From the NCBI GenBank assembly GCA_021740425.1, contig JAIOZV010000006.1:1-39183 (forward strand): 39,183 nucleotides of DNA, given 5' to 3'. Below the pieces are notes generated by a model, which worked only from the letters and a program-made list of their open reading frames with translations, did no database searches and had not been told where the DNA came from. A program made the translations under genes and the position numbers. This document shows positions 26,301 to 32,971 of this stretch, in pieces. Each line of letters starts with the position of its first letter. Position 1 is the first letter of the stretch. The stretch is from Bacteroidales bacterium (GTDB lineage: Bacteria; Bacteroidota; Bacteroidia; Bacteroidales; 4484-276).

Positions 26301-27880
26301 GCGAACTAATGGATGTTACTCCCGATGGTACGCGATTTACCTCACTTCACCCGCTTCAGGATTCACTTTGGTTTTATGCTGCGGAAGCAACATTCAGCAT
26401 TGCCGACACCTTATTGCTTGCTCATGATGTGAAATTAGTTAAGGTAGCAGATGCAGCCATTTTTCCGGGAAAGGGTCTTGTAGAAATTAAAAGCAATGCC
26501 TCAATTTCGCCATTGCACGATGCCATGATCATTGCAGATACCACAAATAAAATCCATCTTATCACCAATGCCCTCGTAAATATCGAATCACGGTATTCAT
26601 ACAATGCCAGCGGAACTTATGCTTATGTTAATTTGGTGGATGAAACCCAGATTATCGACTTCGACCGCATCATGGTTGACACGAGTTATCAAACAATTGC
26701 CGAAGGAAAAATAACTGCAGAACAAAGTTTTATGTTCAGCCCCCGGTTTTCGTATCAGGGATCTGTGTCGCTGAATGCAGGTAATCCACAGCTCTATTTT
26801 GACGGAGCCTATAAAACAATTCAGGATTGTAACCCGGCTTTGTCGAAATGGGTAAGTTTTGAAGAACGTATCAATCCTGACAGCCTTGCTTTTCCGGTGT
26901 TACCAACCATTGAAGAGTATGGACAGAAAACGCTTTATGCAGGCTTTTTCCATTCCAACGAAGAAAACAGGGTTTACCCGGCATTTTTATCCCGGCAATC
27001 CTATTACAGCGATACCCTGATGATGTCGGTTGATGGCTTGCTAACAGAAAGGAAAAACGGCACCGAGTTTCTGATTACTGCTCCTGAAGATTTGGGCACA
27101 GGCGAAAAAGAATATCCTGACTGGCCCTATTTGGCCTTCGACACCAAAGATTGTAAAATCACAGCCTCGGGTGCAGTGAATTTCGGGACAAACTTTGGCA
27201 AAGTTGAAATGGAAGCTTTCGGGCTGGCAGAGCATTTTATCATTCCTGATTCTACAAGATTCCAAATATTTTTTACCCTCGATTTCTTTTTTAATGATGA
27301 AGCCCTGGAATACCTTGCCCAAAGTCTTAAAACAGCAAACAGCCCGGGCATTGAAACTTCAAACCCTGTTTCTGCCGTTGCGTACAACCTTTTGCTTGGA
27401 GAAGAAGAAGCCAAAAGATTTACCTTCGAGCTGAATAGTTTCGGATCGTCACGTAACATACCGGATGCATTAAATAAAAGTTTGGTTATCGCAGATGTTA
27501 AACTATCCTACCATCCCGAAACCAGATCTTTTATTTCAGAAGGCAAGATTGGAATTGGAATGGTAGGCGGGCAATCCGTGAATAAATACTTTGACGGCAA
27601 CCTGGAAATTGTGAGGAAAAGAAGCGGTGACATCATCCAGCTTTACATAGAAATCGACCGCAGGAACTGGTATTTTTTCAATCATACAGGAAATCTGATG
27701 CAAACAATTTCATCACAAACAGACTACAACAGGCTAATTAGCGATGAAGAGGCCGGCGACCGCACCAGTAAGGCCGACAAAGGGGAAGCAGCTTATCGCT
27801 ACATCATTTCTACCACACAAAAGAAAAATCGATTTTTACGGGCAGTACGTTCATTGGAAATAAACGATGAGGAGGAGTAA
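23345..27880 (+). CDS. Very large exported protein of unknown function
   Basis: 1511 residues with a signal peptide (GLTLLIFLLATNLVSSQ) and no later membrane helix, so it is probably periplasmic or on the outer-membrane surface. Residues about 30-170 look helical; most of the rest is strand-rich with many Asp/Ser/Asn turns (DSTTIF, DSMMLASTDSSMLMF, ADSMNLTIKS), suggesting a long beta-solenoid or stacked beta-sandwich. Residues about 477-525 form an isolated helical segment (YVYELAEFMNMPENQVERQM) with winged-helix-like spacing. There is no type IX sorting domain; the C terminus is charged and acidic (EINDEEE). plsY follows after 3 nt, with a GAGGAGGAG stretch just before the stop that can serve as its ribosome-binding site, so co-expression with phospholipid synthesis is likely. 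I recognise no family. A role in envelope assembly is only a guess from context. Confidence 0.8.
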   Translation: MYTKQGLTLLIFLLATNLVSSQVISSFTPDSTVFISELSSYLERIPDKDKNEEALSTLENFNQLWIAESFNATEKRAVYDLSNLMLTKRVNPWPHFQNFIGVLSQLKIKNYPQSQLMTWLEVLTQALENSRSLKDFNTIMEFSTSLFEKNELFKSRVFSWETGTSKFNFNNDSVFHVEFSNINLKCTTGLDSTTIFNTSGIYYPLNSLWKGNSGKITWERAGLNPDVVFARFGEYSLSLNSSQFTIGNVNFYHLDFFPEPLYGALTDKLSTILVSPESATYPFFKSNTKKLFIPDLFKDVDYEGGFAMKGASILGESDEYSVSKLTFKRPYRDKNGKYDLLVARSNTFIIKPDQIMASRAMVSIYHQEDSIFHSELQFKYKNGTREVSLLRKKEGIMESLYIDSFHNVDIDCEAVYWNMDQPEIRFRSIMGLQPSSEALFISDKYFIERQYDQLQGLDRVHPLIVIYDYSRKYKRNRFYVYELAEFMNMPENQVERQMIRLAKYGFVFYNTDSKQVSINEKLFHYIAAKNGRADYDVISFYSNVESEDNAILSLDNFDMKIKGVPAIFISDSQQVYIYPSKEEVILRKNRNLLFSGKIMVGLFEFQATDCMFEYDTFKLNMPTIDEMRFKVRAFDDKEGEVNFVDVKTVISNISGELFIDHPSNKNSLRNYPEYPIFKSNSESFVFYNQDSVHNNAYDPETFNYHLQPFTIKRLADFSNNNLQFGGNLNSAGIFPPEVNQPLRVMPDYSLGFQIVSPPQGYPIYGGKGTFHDTVTLSNSGLMASGTLNYLHTVSKGSNILLYPDSATGRVKDFTMSKKTSSAAEFPSVSGQNLTQRWLPYKDSMMLASTDSSMLMFDNKVKMLGSLNFTPVQLTGKGKLRFNTAATTSSNYTFGADYFSADSMNLTIKSLSEESISFSSEKFAGLVDFAKQTGNFKSVNDSSKVEFPLTRFSAGMDEFDWYMSRNEISLKSNTKNSNTDISKLSLRELMDVTPDGTRFTSLHPLQDSLWFYAAEATFSIADTLLLAHDVKLVKVADAAIFPGKGLVEIKSNASISPLHDAMIIADTTNKIHLITNALVNIESRYSYNASGTYAYVNLVDETQIIDFDRIMVDTSYQTIAEGKITAEQSFMFSPRFSYQGSVSLNAGNPQLYFDGAYKTIQDCNPALSKWVSFEERINPDSLAFPVLPTIEEYGQKTLYAGFFHSNEENRVYPAFLSRQSYYSDTLMMSVDGLLTERKNGTEFLITAPEDLGTGEKEYPDWPYLAFDTKDCKITASGAVNFGTNFGKVEMEAFGLAEHFIIPDSTRFQIFFTLDFFFNDEALEYLAQSLKTANSPGIETSNPVSAVAYNLLLGEEEAKRFTFELNSFGSSRNIPDALNKSLVIADVKLSYHPETRSFISEGKIGIGMVGGQSVNKYFDGNLEIVRKRSGDIIQLYIEIDRRNWYFFNHTGNLMQTISSQTDYNRLISDEEAGDRTSKADKGEAAYRYIISTTQKKNRFLRAVRSLEINDEEE

Positions 27881-27883
27881 TTT

Positions 27884-28534
27884 ATGGAATCAACACTTTT
27901 AGTTACAGGAATTATTTTGGCTTATCTGCTTGGGTCGATTCCATCGGCAGTATGGGTTGGCAAAACTTTCTACGGCATCGATGTGCGAACACAGGGAAGT
28001 GGAAATGCAGGAGCTACCAATACGATACGTGTGCTCGGTGCCAGGGCAGGTATCCCGGTATTATTGATGGATGTTTTGAAAGGCTGGGCTGCAGTTTACC
28101 TATGCAAATATTTTGTACCCGAATTCTTTACAATGCCGCAAACGGATACCTACAAAATAACAGTTGCCGCAGCAGTAGTTTTAGGGCATGTATTCCCGTT
28201 ATTTGCCGGATTTAAGGGAGGCAAAGGAATTGCAACCCTGCTGGGCGTTGGCATTGCACTGTTTCCAATCGCTGTTTTGGTTATTATCGGTATTTTTGTT
28301 GTCATACTCATTCTAACAAAATACGTATCTCTATCCTCTATTACCGCGGCCATAAGCTTCCCTTTTATGGTCATTTTTCTGTTCAACCCGGGGTCGCTCC
28401 CCTTAATTATACTTTCTGTTTTCGTGGGAATATTTGTTCCCATAACCCATCGCAAAAATATTAACCGATTACTGAATGGAACCGAATCAAAATTCAGCTT
28501 GAAGAAGAAAAAACAAACTCCCCCAAACCGTTAA
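27884..28534 (+). CDS. plsY: Glycerol-3-phosphate acyltransferase PlsY
   Basis: 216-residue inner-membrane enzyme that transfers an acyl group from acyl-phosphate to glycerol-3-phosphate, the first step of phospholipid synthesis. The three conserved PlsY loops are present: GSIPSAVWVGK near the N terminus, GSGNAGATNTIRVLG, and HVFPLFAGFKGGKGIAT. Five hydrophobic helices are visible. The C-terminal tail is basic (KFSLKKKKQ). The ATG lies 3 nt after the stop of the 1511-residue protein and behind GAGGAGGAG, one of the few Shine-Dalgarno-like sequences in the window. Its acyl-phosphate substrate is what a FakA-FakB-type kinase such as the 5308-7110 product would supply, but the two genes are not linked in an operon. 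Confidence 0.96.
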   Translation: MESTLLVTGIILAYLLGSIPSAVWVGKTFYGIDVRTQGSGNAGATNTIRVLGARAGIPVLLMDVLKGWAAVYLCKYFVPEFFTMPQTDTYKITVAAAVVLGHVFPLFAGFKGGKGIATLLGVGIALFPIAVLVIIGIFVVILILTKYVSLSSITAAISFPFMVIFLFNPGSLPLIILSVFVGIFVPITHRKNINRLLNGTESKFSLKKKKQTPPNR

Positions 28535-28555
28535 TAACATTTTAAAAAATTTGGA

Positions 28556-28586
28556 TTGGTCTAATGCATTGAAATCATTACTTTTG
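28556..28586 (+). promoter_or_regulatory. Promoter of dnaN (Bacteroidota type)
   Basis: TTG (28556-28558), 20 nt, then TACTTTTG (28579-28586), an exact TAnnTTTG match at canonical spacing. It is the best promoter in the window. Transcription would start near 28593 and give a leader of about 145 nt, in which no known RNA element was recognised. Confidence 0.65.
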
Positions 28587-28736
28587 CGGTTCGTTTTTTT
28601 GCAACACAACAATCAATGTTATCGGAATATTATAAAAACCTGCAGATTAGCTTTGGCTGAAAACCTGACAAACAATAGCCAATTGGTAAAAAAGCAGCTT
28701 ATTGAAAAAAATTAAATCATTAAAATATTTAGAAAA

Positions 28737-29864
28737 ATGAAGTTCATTGTATCGAGTGCTTTATTGTTAAAAAATTTACAATCCATTGGCGGAGTGGTTA
28801 GTTCAAATAATACCCTCCCCATTCTTGACGATTTCCTTTTTGAAATCAGTGAAGGCAACCTTAGGGTAACAGCCTCAGACCTTGAAACTACAATGTCGGT
28901 GATGCTAAAACTTACATTGAGCGAAGATGAAGGTAAAGTGGCCATTCCAGCCAGAATATTAATCGACACCCTGAAAACCTTCGCAGATGTGCCTGTAACA
29001 TTCACCATAAACGAGGAAAATTTTTCGGTGGAAATGACTGCCGGAGAAGGTAAATACAAACTCAACGGGCACAATGGGAACGAATATCCGGAAACCCCGA
29101 CCATAGACAATGGCAACTCATTTGAAATCAGTTCTGACTCTTTGGCCGAAGCCATTTCCAAAACTGTATTTGCAGCCGGTAATGACGAACTCAGACCGGT
29201 GATGTCGGGGGTATTGATGGAGCTCACCGAAGACAGCATATCCTTTGTAGCCACCGATGCCCACAAACTCGTAAGATATTCGAGGAAGGACATAAAACCC
29301 CAAAGAGAAGAATCGATTATTCTGCCTACCAAACCATTGAACCAAATAAAACATATTCTTCAAACCGACGAGAACCATGTAAAAGTGGAGTACAACGAAA
29401 AAAATGCGTTTTTTGGTTTCGGAAACATCCGGTTGATCTGTAAGCTCATCGTAGGAAAATATCCAAACTATCGTGCGGTTATTCCTGCTGAAAACCCCAA
29501 CAAACTGCAACTTGAAAGGGCTCTTCTGCTCAATACCATCAAAAGGGTGTCGCTGTTTGCCAACCAATCAACCCACCAGATCAGGTTTAAAATTTCAGGA
29601 CAATCACTGGAACTTTCTGCCGAAGATATCGATTACTCAAACGAAGCCGTTGAAACCATCAACTGTAACTACGATGGCGAAAACCTGGAAATTGGCTTCA
29701 ACTCGAAATTTATGCAGGAGATGCTTAGCAACATCAGCACCAGAGAAGTACTCATAGAGATGTCGCAGCCCAACCGCGCCGGATTGATACATCCAATAGA
29801 AACTTCCAATCAGAGTGATGAGGATATTTTAATGCTTGTGATGCCGGTGATGCTAAACAGCTAA
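28737..29864 (+). CDS. dnaN: DNA polymerase III sliding clamp, beta subunit
   Basis: 375 residues, close to the 366 of E. coli. The clamp encircles DNA and tethers polymerase III and other replication or repair proteins. Family features include the N-terminal MKFIVSSALLLKNLQSIGGVVSSNNTLPIL split by the usual pattern (NTLPIL), VTASDLETTM, VAIPARILIDTLKTF, SGVLMELTEDSISFVATDAHKL in the second domain and GFNSKFMQEML in the third. The C terminus LMLVMPVML matches the usual end containing P-M-R/L. It has its own promoter at 28556-28586 and is not beside dnaA or recF, an arrangement common in Bacteroidota. A terminator-like structure follows at 29880-29958. Confidence 0.97.
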   Translation: MKFIVSSALLLKNLQSIGGVVSSNNTLPILDDFLFEISEGNLRVTASDLETTMSVMLKLTLSEDEGKVAIPARILIDTLKTFADVPVTFTINEENFSVEMTAGEGKYKLNGHNGNEYPETPTIDNGNSFEISSDSLAEAISKTVFAAGNDELRPVMSGVLMELTEDSISFVATDAHKLVRYSRKDIKPQREESIILPTKPLNQIKHILQTDENHVKVEYNEKNAFFGFGNIRLICKLIVGKYPNYRAVIPAENPNKLQLERALLLNTIKRVSLFANQSTHQIRFKISGQSLELSAEDIDYSNEAVETINCNYDGENLEIGFNSKFMQEMLSNISTREVLIEMSQPNRAGLIHPIETSNQSDEDILMLVMPVMLNS

Positions 29865-29879
29865 CAACAATTCAAACTG

Positions 29880-29958
29880 AAGAGATGAGTTCCCGAAAAA
29901 TTTTCAGAACCTCCGTTTTCTGAAATGATTTCAAAACGTATTCATCTCTTTTTTTTTT
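29880..29958 (+). terminator. Terminator-like structure with two nested stems
   Basis: The outer stem AAGAGATGA (29880-29888) pairs with TCATCTCTT (29942-29950), followed by a T run to 29958. It encloses a second stem, TTTCAGAA (29902-29909) with TTCTGAAA (29918-29925). It probably ends the dnaN transcript. The long enclosed segment is unusual for a simple terminator, and the structure also sits just upstream of gldA. Confidence 0.5.
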
Positions 29959-29995
29959 ACCAAAATATAACCATCGTACAACCTCAAAACATTTC

Positions 29996-30904
29996 ATGTC
30001 GATTATCGTAAAAAATATCAGCAAACTATACAGCGAACAAAAAGCCCTCGATAATGTATCCATTGAAATTTCGCCCGGGCATATCGTTGGATTGCTCGGC
30101 CCGAATGGTGCCGGAAAATCCACCCTGATGAAAATCCTTACAGGATTTATACCTCCGTCATCAGGCAAAGTTGAGATTGATGGTTTGGATATTTTTGAAG
30201 ATTCTCTTGAAATCAGAAAAATAATTGGCTACCTGCCTGAAAACAATCCACTCTATCCTGAAATGTTTGTAAAGGAATTTCTTTCATTTGCAGGAGGCCT
30301 CCATCAAATCAAAAACCTGAAAAATCGTGTGGATGAGATTATACAACTCACCGGACTGGAGGTTGAAAAAAGAAAAAAAATCGGAGCCTTGTCGAAGGGA
30401 TACAAACAGCGTGTAGGACTTGCACAGGCACTGATTCATGATCCGCGAATTTTAATTCTCGATGAGCCCACTTCGGGCCTCGACCCGAATCAACTTGTAG
30501 AAATAAGAAACCTCATCCTAAGCATCGGAAAAGAAAAAACGGTGATGCTCTCTACCCACATTATGCAGGAGGTGGAAGCCCTTTGCGACAGAGCCATCAT
30601 CATCAACAAGGGCAAAATTGTTGCTGACGATACCACCTCCAACCTTCAAATGATAAGGATGGGAGAAAACCTGCTTCAGGTGGAATTCAACCAAAGCATC
30701 AATCACAACAAACTTAGTAAACTTGAAGGAATTATAACCCTGAAAAATATTTCGGGAAATGTATGGGAGATAGCTGTTGCCGGTGAAAAAGACATACGTC
30801 AGGAAGTTTTTCAATGGGCAGTTTCAGAAAAAATAAGTGTGCTTTCGATGCAAAAGAAAGAACAAACACTTGAGCAGATTTTTCAAAATTTTACAAATCC
30901 TTAG
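29996..30904 (+). CDS. gldA: GldA-type ABC transporter ATP-binding protein
   Basis: 302 residues. Walker A GPNGAGKST is at 35-42, signature LSKGYKQRVGLAQAL, Walker B ILILDEPTSGLDPNQ, switch STHIMQEVEALCDRAI. The body resembles Flavobacterium GldA closely (MSIIVKNISKLY start, GYLPENNPLYPEMFVKEFL, GLDPNQLVEIRNLI). GldA pairs with the membrane proteins GldF and GldG in gliding bacteria, but neither is present here, and non-gliding Bacteroidota also carry such ATPases. The name therefore denotes family, not proven gliding. The last 80 residues form a tail domain like that of ABC-2 ATPases. The ATG at 29996 sits just after a T-rich stretch, and the start could be within the reach of dnaN read-through. 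Confidence 0.85.
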   Translation: MSIIVKNISKLYSEQKALDNVSIEISPGHIVGLLGPNGAGKSTLMKILTGFIPPSSGKVEIDGLDIFEDSLEIRKIIGYLPENNPLYPEMFVKEFLSFAGGLHQIKNLKNRVDEIIQLTGLEVEKRKKIGALSKGYKQRVGLAQALIHDPRILILDEPTSGLDPNQLVEIRNLILSIGKEKTVMLSTHIMQEVEALCDRAIIINKGKIVADDTTSNLQMIRMGENLLQVEFNQSINHNKLSKLEGIITLKNISGNVWEIAVAGEKDIRQEVFQWAVSEKISVLSMQKKEQTLEQIFQNFTNP

Positions 30905-30967
30905 CAGGGCTTTTCAGCTTTGTAAATTATTGACAAGCTCGCTATCACGATTTATCAATTTATTTTA

Positions 30968-30975
30968 TATTTTTG
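30968..30975 (+). promoter_or_regulatory. Putative -7 box of metK
   Basis: TATTTTTG matches TAnnTTTG exactly and puts transcription start near 30982, giving a 145-nt leader that begins right at the hairpin 30982-31007. No convincing -33 element is seen at the usual distance. Confidence 0.5.
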
Positions 30976-30981
30976 CCGCGC

Positions 30982-31007
30982 TTTCGGGAAGAAAGTATAT
31001 CCCGAAA
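30982..31007 (+). promoter_or_regulatory. Hairpin at the predicted 5' end of the metK transcript
   Basis: TTTCGGGA (30982-30989) pairs perfectly with TCCCGAAA (31000-31007) around a 10-nt loop. It starts at the predicted transcription start. It slightly overlaps the P1 helix of the riboswitch candidate (31006-31037), so it may stabilise the 5' end or compete with P1. Confidence 0.55.
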
Positions 31008-31055
31008 ATGGAAAGATTTGATTGATTGCAACCATTTAAAAAAATGCTAAAACAA
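31006..31055 (+). promoter_or_regulatory. SAM-II-like riboswitch candidate in the metK leader
   Basis: Compared from memory with the SAM-II (metA/SAM-alpha) aptamer. P1 is AAATGG (31006-31011) with CCATTT (31032-31037), with a small internal loop before a closing G-C pair (31015, 31029). The loop reads ATTTGATTGATTG (31016-31028), against AUUUAACCGUAUUG in SAM-II. The A-rich L3 leads into GCTAAAA (31046-31052), against GCUAAAAA. The pseudoknot pair CC-GG of SAM-II is replaced by TT (31022-31023) with AA (31054-31055), a compensatory change, extended by G31024 with C31053. The gene downstream makes SAM. The usual SAM-II tail hides a Shine-Dalgarno sequence; this one has none and lies 70 nt from the start codon, so control would have to differ. 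The irregular P1 is the main weakness. Confidence 0.6.
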
Positions 31056-31126
31056 CACGTTTTACCATCCTTTCAATCAGCAATCCTTCCTCAATTTTGA
31101 TTGTTTAATTTTAAAACTATTATAAA

Positions 31127-32431
31127 ATGAGTTATTTATTCACCTCTGAATCGGTGTCGGAAGGACATCCTGATAAAGTTTCCGATCAAATTTCTGATGC
31201 ACTCCTCGATGCATTTCTGGCACGCGACAAAGAATCGAAAGTTGCCTGCGAAACCCTTGTTACCACAGGCCTTGTTGTGTTGAGCGGAGAAGTGAGAACA
31301 ACAGCTTATGTTGATGTTCAGGAAACAGCAAGAGAAATTATTAATAAAATAGGATATACCAGGCAATCTTACCGTTTCGATGGTAATTCATGCGGTGTAA
31401 TTTCAGCAATTCACGAGCAATCGGGCGACATCAATCAGGGTGTTGTGCGCGAACGCGAAGAAGACCAGGGTGCCGGTGATCAGGGAATGATGTTTGGCTA
31501 CGCCATCCGCGAAATGGAAAATTACATGCCCCTCCCGATAGAGCTTGCACATATTTTGATGCAGGAACTGGCTGCCATCCGCCACCAAGGCAATGAAATG
31601 ACTTACCTTGCCCCTGATTCCAAATCGCAGGTTACCGTTGAATATGACGACAACAACAAACCCTTGCGCATCGACACAATTGTAGTTTCAACCCAACACG
31701 ATGATTTTGACGAAGAAAAGGCCATGCTGGCAAAAATTGAAGACGATGTGCAGCATATTTTGATTCCACGGGTAAAAAATAAAATTCCTGAAAAATATAA
31801 AAGACTTTTTGAGCAAAATTACAAACTGCATGTAAATCCTACAGGCAAATTTGTTGTGGGCGGCCCACATGGTGATACCGGCCTTACAGGAAGAAAAATT
31901 ATTGTGGACACATACGGTGGAAAAGGCGCACACGGAGGCGGAGCATTTTCAGGCAAAGACCCTTCAAAAGTTGACCGTTCGGCAGCTTATGCTGCCCGCC
32001 ATATTGCAAAAAACATGGTGGCTGCCGGAGTTGCTGACGAGGTGCTTGTTCAGGTTGCCTATGCCATTGGCGTGGCACAACCAGTAGGCTTGTTTGTAAA
32101 TACATACGGCACTGCAAAGGTAAAGGATGCAAAAGGCAACATTTTAAAAGACGGTGAAATCGGGAAAATAATTAACGAAATCTTCGATATGCGCCCGTTT
32201 GCCATCCTGAAAAGATTCGGCCTCAAAAATCCGATCTATCTTGAAACCGCATCCTACGGGCATTTTGGCAGAGACCCAAGGGTGAAAACCGTTGAGGTAT
32301 TTTATGAAGACAACACCACCAGAGCCGTAGAAGATACCGAGGGTAAAATCCACTTTTTTAAAGATGTGAAACTCTTTGCCTGGGAAGAACTCGACTACAC
32401 CGGTAAAATTAAAAAAGCCTTTGGCCTTTAA
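31127..32431 (+). CDS. metK: S-adenosylmethionine synthetase
   Basis: 434 residues, longer than E. coli MetK (384) as is usual in Bacteroidota. The enzyme makes SAM from methionine and ATP in the cytoplasm as a tetramer. Hallmarks are [17 protein letters not shown] at the N terminus, the signature [23 protein letters not shown], the P-loop-like [19 protein letters not shown], and [16 protein letters not shown]. The extra length lies mainly in insertions around residues 170-220. The start ATG at 31127 lies after the AT-rich TATTATAAA and matches the conserved [15 protein letters not shown]. Regulation by the SAM-II-like leader at 31006-31055 would give simple product feedback. Confidence 0.97.
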   Translation: MSYLFTSESVSEGHPDKVSDQISDALLDAFLARDKESKVACETLVTTGLVVLSGEVRTTAYVDVQETAREIINKIGYTRQSYRFDGNSCGVISAIHEQSGDINQGVVREREEDQGAGDQGMMFGYAIREMENYMPLPIELAHILMQELAAIRHQGNEMTYLAPDSKSQVTVEYDDNNKPLRIDTIVVSTQHDDFDEEKAMLAKIEDDVQHILIPRVKNKIPEKYKRLFEQNYKLHVNPTGKFVVGGPHGDTGLTGRKIIVDTYGGKGAHGGGAFSGKDPSKVDRSAAYAARHIAKNMVAAGVADEVLVQVAYAIGVAQPVGLFVNTYGTAKVKDAKGNILKDGEIGKIINEIFDMRPFAILKRFGLKNPIYLETASYGHFGRDPRVKTVEVFYEDNTTRAVEDTEGKIHFFKDVKLFAWEELDYTGKIKKAFGL

Positions 32432-32614
32432 ATAAAATGTTACTACTGCAACGCTAATGGAAGTTATTAATTGAACCAGTTAGAAAAGCAGGCAAGTACC
32501 AGTCGGCAAAGGGCAAATTTTTTTAATACCCGGGCAAAACCATTTAAAAAGGCAGGTATATATAAAATTGTACTTCAATAATTTAGCATGATAAATTTGA
32601 GAAAATAACTGGCT

Positions 32615-32645
32615 ACTGCGAACTGCGAACTGTGGACTGTGGACT
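32615..32645 (+). repeat. Period-7 repeat, ACTGCGA twice then ACTGTGG twice
   Basis: Four exact 7-nt steps followed by ACT. The unit is related to the ACTGAGG doublet at 13355-13368. Confidence 0.8.
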
Positions 32646-32721
32646 TATTTAAATAATTAATTTTTCCATTAAATCAAAAGCCACGAAATTGGTAGTACAA
32701 CCAAAAAATGAATGTAATGTG

Positions 32722-32749
32722 AAAGGCGAAAATGATTTTCGCCTTTTTT
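32722..32749 (+). terminator. Rho-independent terminator downstream of metK
   Basis: AAAGGCGAAAA (32722-32732) pairs perfectly with TTTTCGCCTTT (32736-32746) around a TGA loop, followed by further T. Strong and well formed. The A-rich 5' arm is weaker as a terminator on the other strand. Confidence 0.88.
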
Positions 32750-32835
32750 ATTGCCCAAATGTTAAAAACTAAAATTTTGCCTCCGGCAACTTGTTCACAA
32801 ATCAAATTTACAAGCTTCACAAAGCCTTCATTTAC

Positions 32836-32843
32836 TATATTTG
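32836..32843 (+). promoter_or_regulatory. Putative -7 box of the M1 peptidase gene
   Basis: TATATTTG matches TAnnTTTG exactly, downstream of the metK terminator. It predicts a leader of about 120 nt. The -33 region is not clear. Confidence 0.4.
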
Positions 32844-32971
32844 CCAATTCAAAAACATCAGAAGATATAAACATCAAAACTCGTTCGGGTGACATTTGCA
32901 ACAATACGGGGCAGATAAATCCCGGGAATGTTTTCAAGCTCTGATCCAAAGATTCATCATACTTTTTAGCT

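Larger units (their letters stand above)
32432..32971. other. Intergenic region, 540 nt, no gene
   Basis: It holds a period-7 repeat (32615-32645), a strong terminator (32722-32749) and a -7 box (32836-32843). The metK stop is 290 nt before the terminator, so the metK transcript may have a long 3' tail. No tRNA, small protein or known RNA was recognised in 32432-32614. A minus-strand frame of 114 codons over 32674-33018 crosses the terminator and the peptidase start and is not considered a gene. Confidence 0.6.
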
